Shown in pieces: positions 37,050 through 46,064 of a stretch of 64,000 nt of DNA; positions within the stretch are counted from its first letter, which is position 1, and every line of letters begins with the position of its first letter. A program made the translations under genes and the position numbers. The notes below the pieces were generated by a model. That model was not told the origin of the DNA. It saw nothing but the letters and a program-made list of their open reading frames with translations, and searched no databases. Source of the stretch: JAXMEB01 sp046348545 (lineage in GTDB: Bacteria > Pseudomonadota > Gammaproteobacteria > Berkiellales > Berkiellaceae); assembly GCA_046348545.1 (NCBI GenBank), contig JAXMEB010000003.1:310001-374000 (forward strand), in the 5' to 3' direction.

Positions 37050-38411
37050 ATGACAGCTCAAAATTTTGCCAAAACCATTGAAGAACTGGCTCTAGAACAA
37101 GCTAACGTGGCAGAGCAGCGACGTGCAGAACAGAACGCTCGTGATACACAATTTCTATTCAATCTCAAAGAAGCAATGCGTCAAAAACTGGACGCAATCC
37201 GTTTTCGTATTTTCTGGGAAGAGAAACTTGAAGCAGAGGCTTTGAAACTTTTTATTCAGACTAAGAAAGCTAAAGACGTGGAACAACTTCTTTTATGGGC
37301 AATTCAATGCCAAAACTATACGGTTGCTCAAGAATTGATTAAGCAGAGTGCTCAACCCAATGCCATGCATGTTGAGGCGCTTAGTTTTAGTTTAGAAAAT
37401 CATATTCGTTATGGGCAAAAACAATCCACGGAACAAGTACTCCACCCGGTGAAGCATTTTGGGTTAGCATTAGGGTTTGATACCACCATCAATGGCATCC
37501 GTTCGCAACGCGCACAGATGCAACAGCCTTTTCATTTGTTGAGCACTCAATTGAAAGATTATGCTGAACACTTGAATGCAGATCATGCTTTCAAAAATGA
37601 GTTCACCGCTATTGCGAATGCCTATGCTTATTCTGAGCAAGCGATTCAGTTTTCGGGTAGTCGAGTCAGCAATCCTCAAGCGGCTCAAGCCTTAGCGAAA
37701 CGATATCAAGCAGGTGAGATCGCCGTTATACCGTGTGGTTGGAAAGGTCATGCGATTTCAGTTTCACTGGTCAATGGACACCTGGTATTAACGAATCGAG
37801 GCGAGTCAGGTAACCGTGATTTTGGTACCCAAATTTATAAGATTACAGATCCTGAAAAGATCAATGCGGGTTTTATTCATACCTTATTGAGTGGTATTCA
37901 AAATAATGCAACCCCTCAAGATATTTTAAATGCAGTCGGTAAGGTTGTAGATCCAAATCCTGTCATGCAAATTGCAGCCAAAGCGCAAAAATATCAAAAC
38001 TGCACGTATGTTAATCCGAAATCTAATGTTGAAGGTATCTTGAGCGTATTAGCAATGAATAATCCTAAGCTAAAAGCCGCTACTCATGCAGCTTATAAAG
38101 AGATGACAGATTCTTTTAGACGAGAATTGGCGAGTGACTTAGTTGCTCGCTACCAAATCAGCTATGGCTCAGAAAAAGCGATGTATCGTGAAATAATGCA
38201 AGCTTATATTAAGGCGCATGCATTAAGCAGCAAAGCGATTGATCAAGAATGCATTAGCATGATGGAACAGCACATCTCAGTAGATGTTGGCCAAAATAAA
38301 TCGATGATCAGAACACCCTATACGCAAACATCTTCGTTAAAATTGATGAAAGCACCTAGACCCACCCCTGAAGTGGTAGGAAATCAAAGCAGACGGCTTG
38401 TAGTGAATTAA
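37050..38411 (+). CDS. Unknown protein, effector candidate
   Basis: A 453-aa protein with a helical, Gln/Glu/Ala-rich N-terminus (about 1-110), a central helical region, and a segment IPCGWKGHAISVSLVNGHLV...TNRGE with later CTYVNP. A histidine in a GHA context followed by a Cys-Thr segment recalls papain-like or bacterial effector cysteine peptidase folds, but the order and spacing do not let me name a family. No signal peptide or membrane helix is seen. It overlaps the convergent ATPase gene by 4 bases. It could be a secreted effector of an intracellular bacterium; this is inference. Confidence 0.7.
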   Translation: MTAQNFAKTIEELALEQANVAEQRRAEQNARDTQFLFNLKEAMRQKLDAIRFRIFWEEKLEAEALKLFIQTKKAKDVEQLLLWAIQCQNYTVAQELIKQSAQPNAMHVEALSFSLENHIRYGQKQSTEQVLHPVKHFGLALGFDTTINGIRSQRAQMQQPFHLLSTQLKDYAEHLNADHAFKNEFTAIANAYAYSEQAIQFSGSRVSNPQAAQALAKRYQAGEIAVIPCGWKGHAISVSLVNGHLVLTNRGESGNRDFGTQIYKITDPEKINAGFIHTLLSGIQNNATPQDILNAVGKVVDPNPVMQIAAKAQKYQNCTYVNPKSNVEGILSVLAMNNPKLKAATHAAYKEMTDSFRRELASDLVARYQISYGSEKAMYREIMQAYIKAHALSSKAIDQECISMMEQHISVDVGQNKSMIRTPYTQTSSLKLMKAPRPTPEVVGNQSRRLVVN

Positions 38412-39595
38412 AATAGTTCATTATTCCACAAGGAAGTGAGAAAAGTTCGCCAAGGCAAAATAGATAATGATGTTGTATCGTTTATTTTTAGTGTTCTTGG
38501 TTTTGAGTCTTGAGAAATAACAATGCCTTGAGCCATGGGATGTTCTTCACAAAATGCAATTAATCCCTTTAAATCAGACTGATGGACTTGCTCTGATATT
38601 TTGACCTCTATAGCCACCTCTCCTTTTCCGATGATGAAATCAACCTCTAAGCCAGTTTTCGTGCGCCAGTAGGTGATAGCTTGCCGTTTTCGTTGGAGTC
38701 CAATGTAAGCGATTAATTCCATTAAAATATAGTGCTCAAAGCTTTTCCCAGCCACATCTCCCTTGAGCGAAGTGAACTGACGTTCTGCTAGATAGTTAGC
38801 AATGCCTACGTCAAATAAGTAGAACTTGGGAGTTGATTTAATTAGATCTCGTTTAATTTTCTTAGAATAGGGCTGTATAAAATATCCTAAAAGCGTGTCT
38901 TCTAAAATTTGATAATAACCTTGTACAGTCGATCTTTCGAGACCACAATCTCTTGCAACATTGCTTATATTAAGCATTTCACCATTACAAAGACCCGCAA
39001 CCTCTAAAAAACGTGCAAATCCTGCTAAATTACGAACCAATCCTTCGTTTCTAATTTCGTCAGTTAAATAAACATCGACGTAAGACTGGTGGCTATATGC
39101 AATGTCAGCCTTGTTGCCTAAGTAATGGTTAGGGATCAAGCCATGCTGTAATGCTCTTAGTAAGTTAAAATCAGGAATTTCAGAAAAAACAAATGGATAA
39201 AAATGATATATCCATGCCCGGCCGCCTAATAGATTTGTTGCCGTGGTTTTTAATTTACGCGCACTGGAACCACATAGAATAAACTGAGCAGTGGTATTTT
39301 CAATCAACCAATGAATTTCATTGAGTAAATTAGGGACCTTTTGGATTTCATCAATAATAATTGGTTTTGATAGATGCTCTGTATCTAAGCTCAGTATTTC
39401 TTCTCGGAGAAGATAAGGTGCTTTGGATAACCGAAGTGTCTCATGGGTGTCGAGCAAGTCATAATAGATAGAGTCTTTGAAATGATTTTTCAGAAAATTC
39501 GATTTACCCGTTTGCCGGGCACCCCATAGAAAAGCGGATCGCTTGGAAGGTAAGTCTATTTGGCATTTACGTGTATACATGCCTGTTATAACCAT
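38408..39595 (-). CDS. AAA_14/DUF4143 ATPase
   Basis: A 395-aa ATPase of the widespread AAA_14 plus DUF4143 type. The P-loop is WGARQTGKSNF, Walker B is PIIIDEIQKVPNLL, and sensor-like LCGSSARKL follows. The C-terminal DUF4143 part has a PD-(D/E)xK-like pattern, LEVDFIIGKGEVAIEVK. Such proteins are common accessory genes of bacteria and archaea, with poorly known roles, sometimes near defence or toxin loci. Short inverted repeats lie before its start, between it and lipB. It is co-directional with lipB, but a 60-base gap suggests it may have its own promoter. Confidence 0.88.
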   Translation of the reverse strand: MVITGMYTRKCQIDLPSKRSAFLWGARQTGKSNFLKNHFKDSIYYDLLDTHETLRLSKAPYLLREEILSLDTEHLSKPIIIDEIQKVPNLLNEIHWLIENTTAQFILCGSSARKLKTTATNLLGGRAWIYHFYPFVFSEIPDFNLLRALQHGLIPNHYLGNKADIAYSHQSYVDVYLTDEIRNEGLVRNLAGFARFLEVAGLCNGEMLNISNVARDCGLERSTVQGYYQILEDTLLGYFIQPYSKKIKRDLIKSTPKFYLFDVGIANYLAERQFTSLKGDVAGKSFEHYILMELIAYIGLQRKRQAITYWRTKTGLEVDFIIGKGEVAIEVKISEQVHQSDLKGLIAFCEEHPMAQGIVISQDSKPRTLKINDTTSLSILPWRTFLTSLWNNELF

Positions 39596-39611
39596 TTGAA
39601 TACATATATCT

Positions 39612-39661
39612 CAAATAGTAATACTAATTGAGTATTATGTACACAAAAAGTAATACTATTT
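39612..39661. repeat. Imperfect inverted repeat before the AAA_14 gene
   Basis: CAAATAGTAATACT (39612-39625) and AGTAATACTATTTG (39648-39661) are inverted with one mismatch, 22 bases apart, with TAATACTAATTGAGTATTA symmetry in between. It covers the end of lipB and the region before the AAA_14 start and could be an operator or promoter site. Confidence 0.45.
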
Positions 39662-40270
39662 GCTGGTTAAGCTATCAATTAGTAGGGTTTCTATCTCTTT
39701 AGAGATCTGGGCTAAGGTGATATTGGGCTCAAAGGCTGCAATCTGCGTGATGGGTAGCGATTCAAATCCGCATGGATTGATATACGAGAAAGGGGTCAAA
39801 TCCATCTTCACATTTAAACTCAACCCATGATACGAGTATCCTTTACGGATGCGAAGACCAATAGATGCGATTTTAGCGTCTCCAACATAAACACCCCGAG
39901 CCTTTTGATCGCCACGTGCTTGAATATCGTAACTTTGAAGCAGCTTAACGACTAAGTTTTCAAGTAGATCAACCGCATCTCGTACGCCTAAACCGTATCG
40001 TTTAAGTTCAAGTAAGGGATAGATCATCAATTGGCCTGGACCATGATAGGTGACTTGTCCACCGCGATCACTCTGAAGAACCGGTATATTATGGGGATTT
40101 AAGATATGTTCTGGTTTGCCGGCTTGTCCTTGAGTGAAAACAGGGGTGTGTTCTAGTAGCCAGACTTCATCAGTGGTCTTGTGCGTCCGGGAGAGTGTAA
40201 AATCTTTCATCGCTTGAAACACCGGCAGGTAATCCTGCGGTGTTTCAAATTGACGAAAGCGAAGGGACAT
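39656..40270 (-). CDS. lipB: Octanoyltransferase
   Basis: A 204-aa enzyme that moves octanoyl from acyl carrier protein to lipoyl domains, the first step of lipoate synthesis. DRGGQVTYHGPGQLMIYP is the family signature, followed by the lysine region DAKIASIGLRIRKGYSYHG and the cysteine in INPCGFES. Length is normal. It starts 5 bases after the dacA stop, so dacA-lipB is one operon, as in many gammaproteobacteria. lipA is not in the window. Confidence 0.95.
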   Translation of the reverse strand: MSLRFRQFETPQDYLPVFQAMKDFTLSRTHKTTDEVWLLEHTPVFTQGQAGKPEHILNPHNIPVLQSDRGGQVTYHGPGQLMIYPLLELKRYGLGVRDAVDLLENLVVKLLQSYDIQARGDQKARGVYVGDAKIASIGLRIRKGYSYHGLSLNVKMDLTPFSYINPCGFESLPITQIAAFEPNITLAQISKEIETLLIDSLTSK

Positions 40271-40275
40271 TGAGT

Positions 40276-41448
40276 TTAAGACTCTTTGGAGTTAAAGAGT
40301 TTATGAAGTCCTAAACTAAAGTAATCAGAAGCCCGATCCCATAAGCCGCCTTTTTCAACAGCTTGAAGAGCTATTAAGGGGCGCTCAGAGAGCACTTCAT
40401 CATTCAGCTTGACGACGATTTTACCAATTTTATCGCCTTGTTTGATGGGGGCAGTAATTCGAGCATCAAATTCAGTGATTGTTTTCACGTTGCCATATTG
40501 CCCTTGGGGAACCGTGATATAGAAGTCGCTATCAGCACCCAGTTTGACAGTTTTGGCATTACCCATCCAGATACGAGTTTCGTTGACAACATCATTTTGT
40601 GCAAATAAACGGTGTGTTTCAAAGAAACGAAATCCATACCGTAACAACTGTTGAGTCTGCTCTGTTCTAGCACCATCACTCGCACTGCCAGTGATAACAG
40701 AAACAAGGCGCATACCGTCTTTGATCCCCGACGCCGCTAAGCAATAGCCTGCGTTTTCAGAATGTCCCGTTTTAATACCGTCTACAGAAGGTTCACGCCA
40801 GAGAAGACGATTACGGTTGGGCTGTTTGATGGTGCCAAAGGTAAACCATTTTTCTGAATGGATTTTATAACTTTCAGGAAAGTCACGAATTAAGGCTTGG
40901 GAAAGTTTAGCCAAATCACGCGCAGTTGAGTAATGATTTGGATCAGGTAAACCAGTCGCATTGGTAAAATGGGTATTGTCCATTTTGAGTTCTTTCGCAT
41001 AATGATTCATGATCGCCGAGAAAGCTTCTTCAGTCCCCGCGATATGTTCGGCCATTGCGATCGATGAATCATTTCCAGATTGGATAATGATACCTCGAAT
41101 CAAGTCTTCGACTTGAACTTCTTTGTTAGCTTCGACAAACATTTTAGAGCCTTCAGTTCGCCAAGCTTTTTCACTGATGATCACGTTGTCGGTTAATTTA
41201 ATTTTTCCAGATTTCAGTTCATGATCGACAACATACATGGTCATCATTTTAGTTAAGCTTGCTGGCTCAATTCTTTTATCTGGATCTTGGCTGGCGAGTA
41301 CTTTCCCACTATTGAAGTCCATTAACACATACGCTGAAGCTTGAACGCTCGGAGGGGAAGGGATCACGGCAGGCATCGCTTGTACTAAGCTCAACATCCC
41401 AAACCAGATTAATAAAATATGTAAGAAAACTATCTTTTTTGTGTGCAT
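40276..41448 (-). CDS. dacA: D-alanyl-D-alanine carboxypeptidase (PBP5/6)
   Basis: A 390-aa serine DD-carboxypeptidase that trims the terminal D-Ala of peptidoglycan stem peptides. Active-site motifs are SLTKMM (SxxK), SGNDSS (SxN) and KTGHSENAG (KTG). It has a signal peptide (MHTKKIVFLHILLIWFGMLS) and a C-terminal beta domain with a probable amphipathic anchor (LGLHKLF). I chose the ATG at 41448 because GAGGA lies 6 bases before it and the signal peptide begins there; the frame opens at 41487, right at the stop of the gene before it. It is in operon with lipB. Confidence 0.95.
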   Translation of the reverse strand: MHTKKIVFLHILLIWFGMLSLVQAMPAVIPSPPSVQASAYVLMDFNSGKVLASQDPDKRIEPASLTKMMTMYVVDHELKSGKIKLTDNVIISEKAWRTEGSKMFVEANKEVQVEDLIRGIIIQSGNDSSIAMAEHIAGTEEAFSAIMNHYAKELKMDNTHFTNATGLPDPNHYSTARDLAKLSQALIRDFPESYKIHSEKWFTFGTIKQPNRNRLLWREPSVDGIKTGHSENAGYCLAASGIKDGMRLVSVITGSASDGARTEQTQQLLRYGFRFFETHRLFAQNDVVNETRIWMGNAKTVKLGADSDFYITVPQGQYGNVKTITEFDARITAPIKQGDKIGKIVVKLNDEVLSERPLIALQAVEKGGLWDRASDYFSLGLHKLFNSKES

Positions 41449-41486
41449 TGCGGTCCTCATCATGGCTAAACGGTAAGATTCAGACA

Positions 41487-43472
41487 TTATAATCGCGAAA
41501 TCCTACTATTGCATGGGTTCTTTAGTGTGTTATTCATATTGACCTCACCTATCGGGTCGCCGTCGTTGTTGATAGAAGGGCGATCTTGTTCAATCGAGTA
41601 CATATTAATCAAGTTGGCGGGGTTGGATGTATTTTCAGAATGATGTGAGTCAGGCTGTTCCGATTTTTTGTCAGATAAATGTCCAACCAATCTATCAATT
41701 AGGGTAGACTCCACCATAACTAAACTGTCAGCACATTTTCTTAAGCCCGCAAATACAAATGTCTTGATAGGGTGATATATATTATCTTTTATAAAGTTGA
41801 AGCTAGGTTTTGCAAGAGAATTAATCGAAAAATCAAAGGTGGAATATAAAATTTTTGTGGTCAATAAAGTTGTAAAGTACAGAGATAGGCATCCAGCAAA
41901 AAAAGTGAAACAAGCGTTGAGAGGTCCAAAATCAATCGCATATACTAACAAAGATATCGGAAATCCAATCGGTGACAATAATGACATTGGAATCGCTAAA
42001 ATTATAGGAAAGTTAATTCCTTGCGTTAAAATGTAAATTAGAGAGACTGCTCCAATTGCGGCACTGAGTTCAATAGCACTTGCAAAGAGATCACAAGCTA
42101 TCATGCCTAGATAAGGTATTAAGGAGTTCCGACGAACCATCCTAAATGATTCTTTCTGCTTTTTGAAAGGTAGGGTAGCCAACCCCAAGACTGGTAACAT
42201 CAAAATAAAGGGTATTGTGCATGCTGTAATAAGAATCGAGATGGCTTTACGTAGCAGTGAATTAATATCCTGCAGATGCGATTGGCCATTAATGAAATTA
42301 ATCTGCATCCGCCAAAAGCCTCGTAACTTAGCTGCTATTTGAGACAAAGTGGTATTGACGATTTTGGTGTGCGTCATTGATAGGGTGTCACCCCAAGATG
42401 CCCTGTGGTAATCACCATAGTTATTGAAACGATGATTAAAATATCCTTCACTGGGTGTGAAGGTTAGCCACTCCAAAAGATAAAAGCAAGCAAAAGGTTT
42501 AAGATCAGATTGAAGTCGTTCCTCATAAGGTTCAAGATCAGATTGAAGTGGTTCCTCATAGTATGGTTCAGGAAATTTGGGTACAATTTTGATACTGTTA
42601 ATATTAAAGTTGAGGACATGAATTGCTGCTTCAGTGCTCCTCAATTGTTTGGATAGGCTAGACAATTCATTGCTAATGAGTGTGTGGTTTTCTCTATCAA
42701 AAAAGTAAAAGGAACCACGAGCGATATGCTGATGATACTCATTACGTGCAAAATCGATAGTCTCCTGAATTTTTTGGAGTTCGTAGCGAAGAGAGTCGGA
42801 TTGTCTTTGTTGATATGCTTGTTCCTCTTGGATTAATCTAACATCTTGAATAAGTCGTTTCAAAAATAATTCAACTCGGTAAACTTGAGTTTCGAGCCAT
42901 TCCTCAACTGGAATATAATCTAAAGTAAATACTTGACCTCGAGGCTGATCGACCTCACAAAGGCTCTTAAATGAATCACAAAATGCCTCAAGGACGGCAA
43001 TTCGGTTTAAAAACCTAATGCAAGTAGTGATATTGTATTTTTTATCAATAATGATTTTTGAGGAGGGCGTGTATAAAGGCGCGTCAATCTCAGTTTCGGG
43101 ATGCGTTAGTGATTGCTTAATGATTTTGAAATAATCATCTTCACTTTCGCTCAATTTAATAAATCCAGGTAATTCATCTTCTGTTAGTAAAGCTTTTAAG
43201 ATAAGTAACTTTCGAACATGAAATGAATATAAGTCGCTATTTTCTGAAGCTTTAATTTCATCGCTTAGCCAATTTATATTTAAAACAACAAATTCATGAA
43301 AGTGGCCATTAATTTTTTGAGCCCAGAATGCCTTAATTGTTCTTCCAAAATTAAAGCCTGGAACAATCTCGGGCTCTTTCTGAGTGTAGAGCTTGGCTAG
43401 CTCGTGTCGAATCCATTGCAGTGCAATGTTTAATCTTGATTTGTATTCGCTAGGATCTCTGGATTTGAGCAT
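41487..43472 (-). CDS. Unknown membrane protein with central coiled coil
   Basis: A 661-aa protein. Residues 1-210 are helical, then comes a coiled-coil-like stretch (about 210-300, QEEQAYQQRQSDSLRYELQ), a short tandem duplication (LQSDLEPYEERLQSDLKP, coded near 42501-42565), and a C-terminal half with four to five membrane helices between about 415 and 570. The tail is polar. I recognise no family. It is upstream of dacA on the same strand. Its make-up resembles membrane-targeted effectors of Legionellales, but that is a guess. Confidence 0.75.
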   Translation of the reverse strand: MLKSRDPSEYKSRLNIALQWIRHELAKLYTQKEPEIVPGFNFGRTIKAFWAQKINGHFHEFVVLNINWLSDEIKASENSDLYSFHVRKLLILKALLTEDELPGFIKLSESEDDYFKIIKQSLTHPETEIDAPLYTPSSKIIIDKKYNITTCIRFLNRIAVLEAFCDSFKSLCEVDQPRGQVFTLDYIPVEEWLETQVYRVELFLKRLIQDVRLIQEEQAYQQRQSDSLRYELQKIQETIDFARNEYHQHIARGSFYFFDRENHTLISNELSSLSKQLRSTEAAIHVLNFNINSIKIVPKFPEPYYEEPLQSDLEPYEERLQSDLKPFACFYLLEWLTFTPSEGYFNHRFNNYGDYHRASWGDTLSMTHTKIVNTTLSQIAAKLRGFWRMQINFINGQSHLQDINSLLRKAISILITACTIPFILMLPVLGLATLPFKKQKESFRMVRRNSLIPYLGMIACDLFASAIELSAAIGAVSLIYILTQGINFPIILAIPMSLLSPIGFPISLLVYAIDFGPLNACFTFFAGCLSLYFTTLLTTKILYSTFDFSINSLAKPSFNFIKDNIYHPIKTFVFAGLRKCADSLVMVESTLIDRLVGHLSDKKSEQPDSHHSENTSNPANLINMYSIEQDRPSINNDGDPIGEVNMNNTLKNPCNSRISRL

Positions 43473-43561
43473 AAGTCAAGCACCTCAATTTGGGGATTTG
43501 TAAGCATAGTCGAAACAAAAATTTTGTAAAGATGCGTAATGCAAAAGTTTGTTAACTTCAA

Positions 43562-45028
43562 TTGGAATTCATTGAGATTGTTTTTAGTTTAATTTCCGAA
43601 ATAGAATGCAGCCCCATTATAAAAACTACAGGGCTGAAGATGTTGTACAGTTCTAAACATAAGATACAAACCAGTGATTGGTTAAATAATTGCGCGCTTC
43701 ATTGTGTTGCTGAAACATTACAAGAATTATTGAGTACAAGGGAGAATGCCGATTTTTGGGCCACAGCGCCATACCAAAAGCTTCTTCAGAGCATCGCGGT
43801 GACAACTGGATTAGAAGAACAGACGTGGAAAAGTGTGAATGATCTTACCGAGAAATTGCATCCGGCGGATTCTGAAAAAATATGGGGATATGCAATTAGA
43901 AAAATTCTATCGTCGTTGTTGATCGATATTTCTGAATATCGTGATCAATTGTTTAATTCATTTCGAATGCTGGTTAACACAGTTGTTGAGCAGGGCCAGA
44001 TCAACTTTGAAGAAGACGTGAATTTAAGTCGCAGTAACGAGAATTTTCTGATAGAAGTGCGATCATACGTTCAAAATAATCCTAATGAAAATTTTGATGA
44101 TCTCTTAGATGAACAATATGTTCGAACCTATTGGGTAACTCATGGATACCGTGATTACTGTGAATATTTGAGTGGTTTGCTAGAAGCCTCTCATGAAGAA
44201 AAGATCTTAGGGCTAGCCTTCCCAATGATTACTGCTGAAGAACTGGCGGTGATCTGCAAATCCTTGAGATTAAATTTGAGTGTTTATTCCTATGAAGGTA
44301 GTAATGAATCAGAAGTAAATTATGAAAGGCCATATAGCGTAGGTGTAGATGTGCCAGATGCCATTGCTAGGGTGACCGTGGTAAATGAGGGGAATCATTG
44401 GGAGTCATTAGCGCCATCGGAAAATAGCGCAGTCATCAAGTCTTTTCTCAAGACGCTGCAGGTAGAAAAGGTGAAAGAGAAAAATAGATTTGATCATGAT
44501 ATCTATGAATTTTTGAGAAAAAGGATAAATGAAAATACGCAGCTCCCTAGGCAGCTTACAGATGCAATGAAATCATTGCTTGAGAGTGCGATTGAGCAGG
44601 GTGATTTTGACTATATTCTAATGCAGTGTATATCTTCAATTAAGGCATCAAGTTTTTGTCTGAATAAAATGTCTGATACGGAGCTTTCTCGAAAGCTAAT
44701 CGAGCGCATGAAGAATATGGCTCCAGAAGTGCGAGAAACAATAATTCGCATCAGCAATCTAAAAGAAGAACTCCTACAGACTGAAGGCATGACACCGCTA
44801 ATAGCCGCTTTACTCTATGACCCTGTACAAGTGCTAAGCGATATGATCAAGAATGGTGTAAATCTAACAACTGAAATAAGTCATTCTATAATTGTCAAAA
44901 TTTTTACAGAATCAAAAGACAGGCCATTGCCAGAAAAACCAACTCTATACCTAAAGCGTTTTGAAATTAGGTCTTACGCCATTTCAAAATCTGCATCCAT
45001 AAATTTAGCAACATCCTTTGAATGCTGA
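43562..45028 (+). CDS. Giant polymorphic toxin, 5' part, split by IS630
   Basis: The frame opens at a TTG (43562); an ATG at 43640 with AGGG before it is the better start. Native coding runs to 44947, then 27 codons of IS sequence follow. An OTU-like cysteine protease pattern is visible: C44 in DWLNNCALHCVAE and H279 in VVNEGNHWESL, with the small-polar neighbourhoods seen in Legionella OTU deubiquitinases. The end has an ankyrin-like piece (GMTPLIAALLYDPVQVLSDM). Joining 44947 to 46053 continues the frame exactly into the 2128-aa ORF. So this is the N-terminal 462 codons of a 2594-aa protein. Whether the piece alone works is unknown. Confidence 0.8.
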   Translation: MEFIEIVFSLISEIECSPIIKTTGLKMLYSSKHKIQTSDWLNNCALHCVAETLQELLSTRENADFWATAPYQKLLQSIAVTTGLEEQTWKSVNDLTEKLHPADSEKIWGYAIRKILSSLLIDISEYRDQLFNSFRMLVNTVVEQGQINFEEDVNLSRSNENFLIEVRSYVQNNPNENFDDLLDEQYVRTYWVTHGYRDYCEYLSGLLEASHEEKILGLAFPMITAEELAVICKSLRLNLSVYSYEGSNESEVNYERPYSVGVDVPDAIARVTVVNEGNHWESLAPSENSAVIKSFLKTLQVEKVKEKNRFDHDIYEFLRKRINENTQLPRQLTDAMKSLLESAIEQGDFDYILMQCISSIKASSFCLNKMSDTELSRKLIERMKNMAPEVRETIIRISNLKEELLQTEGMTPLIAALLYDPVQVLSDMIKNGVNLTTEISHSIIVKIFTESKDRPLPEKPTLYLKRFEIRSYAISKSASINLATSFEC

Positions 45029-46050
45029 TTGATGTTGCTAAAGAAATCAATGCAGGCCTCTCTAAACTCTTGCACATTTTCATAATATTTATTATAAAGC
45101 ACTTTCTTTTTGAAGAACTTCCAAAGTCTTTCAATCAAATTCAAGTTGGGTGAATACGCAGGTAGGAAAACAAGCTTGATGTTTTTTCCGTGCAGCCACT
45201 CTTTAACTTCTTTAGAATAGTGGTAACGCGCATTATCCAATATGACGTATATCATCGTGGCATAAAAATATTTCTGTTCCAGTATCTCAAGAAGTTGAAG
45301 CGTTGAGTCTTTATTGACCGTCTCAGACTCAATCACAGTGACCTCATGCGTTTCTGCATTGATTGCACCATGAAGGTTTAAACGTTGACGGCCACTGTTT
45401 GTCTTTAGTTCTCTCTTTTCACCACGCTTTATCCAGCCGTATGCAGCCATTGTATTATGTTCAGGGTGCACCGCATCAGCAAATAAAACCTCAACACCAG
45501 ATGGCTTGTTGTGCATAAAATCTTCAAAATATTTTATAAATTCTTCTTGTGCATCAATATCTGGATTGCCAGGAACAAGCTTTGGCTTCTTGTATTCATA
45601 TCCAAGCCTATGCAACAGGTCTCGCATCCCGCTCATGCTGTACTGAATGCCAAATTCATTATGGACGTATTCAATCACAGATTGTGACGTTAAGTGTATG
45701 CGCCTATCAAGCTCAGCACATAACAAGCTTTCTTGATGCTCGCTTAATAAAGAATCTCGACCTTTGTATTTTGTAGAAAGTAAAGCAGCAATACCGCCGT
45801 CGCAATATCTCTCAACATAAGTACGCAATGTTTCATCATCAAGAAGAAGTGCGTTTTTCACTTGCCTTAATGTCCATCCCGTCCCAAGAAGAATAACGGC
45901 ATTAATCCTATAGGCTGCATTGGCGTTCGTCCGTTTAGCATCTCTATGAGCTGAACGAAGTATCTCTAAGTCTTCTGGTGTTAAAGTGAATCCTTTCATG
46001 GTGGTTAAATTCTAACAAATTGAAGGCCTAATTTCAAAACGCTTTAGGTA
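44948..46050 (-). mobile_element. IS630-family element, intact copy
   Basis: A 1103-bp element with terminal inverted repeats TACCTAAAGCGTTTTGAAAT and complement, flanked by a TA duplication (44946-44947 and 46051-46052). The single transposase gene is intact. It sits inside the giant toxin gene; both parts of the host gene are on the plus strand, the transposase on the minus strand. A nearly identical copy is at 54471. Confidence 0.95.
44974..45999 (-). CDS. IS630-family DDE transposase
   Basis: A 341-aa transposase. An N-terminal helix-turn-helix/winged domain (WTLRQVKNALLLDDETLRTY) is followed by the DDE core: Asp in EVLFADAVHPEH, Asp in VILDNARYHYSKE and Glu in SPNLNLIERLWKFF. Length is normal for full IS630 transposases that are not made by frameshift. 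It can probably act in trans on the second copy, whose gene is broken, and perhaps on the small TA-flanked repeats of the window. Confidence 0.93.
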   Translation of the reverse strand: MKGFTLTPEDLEILRSAHRDAKRTNANAAYRINAVILLGTGWTLRQVKNALLLDDETLRTYVERYCDGGIAALLSTKYKGRDSLLSEHQESLLCAELDRRIHLTSQSVIEYVHNEFGIQYSMSGMRDLLHRLGYEYKKPKLVPGNPDIDAQEEFIKYFEDFMHNKPSGVEVLFADAVHPEHNTMAAYGWIKRGEKRELKTNSGRQRLNLHGAINAETHEVTVIESETVNKDSTLQLLEILEQKYFYATMIYVILDNARYHYSKEVKEWLHGKNIKLVFLPAYSPNLNLIERLWKFFKKKVLYNKYYENVQEFREACIDFFSNINQHSKDVAKFMDADFEMA

Positions 46051-46064
46051 TATTATGGCTTGGG

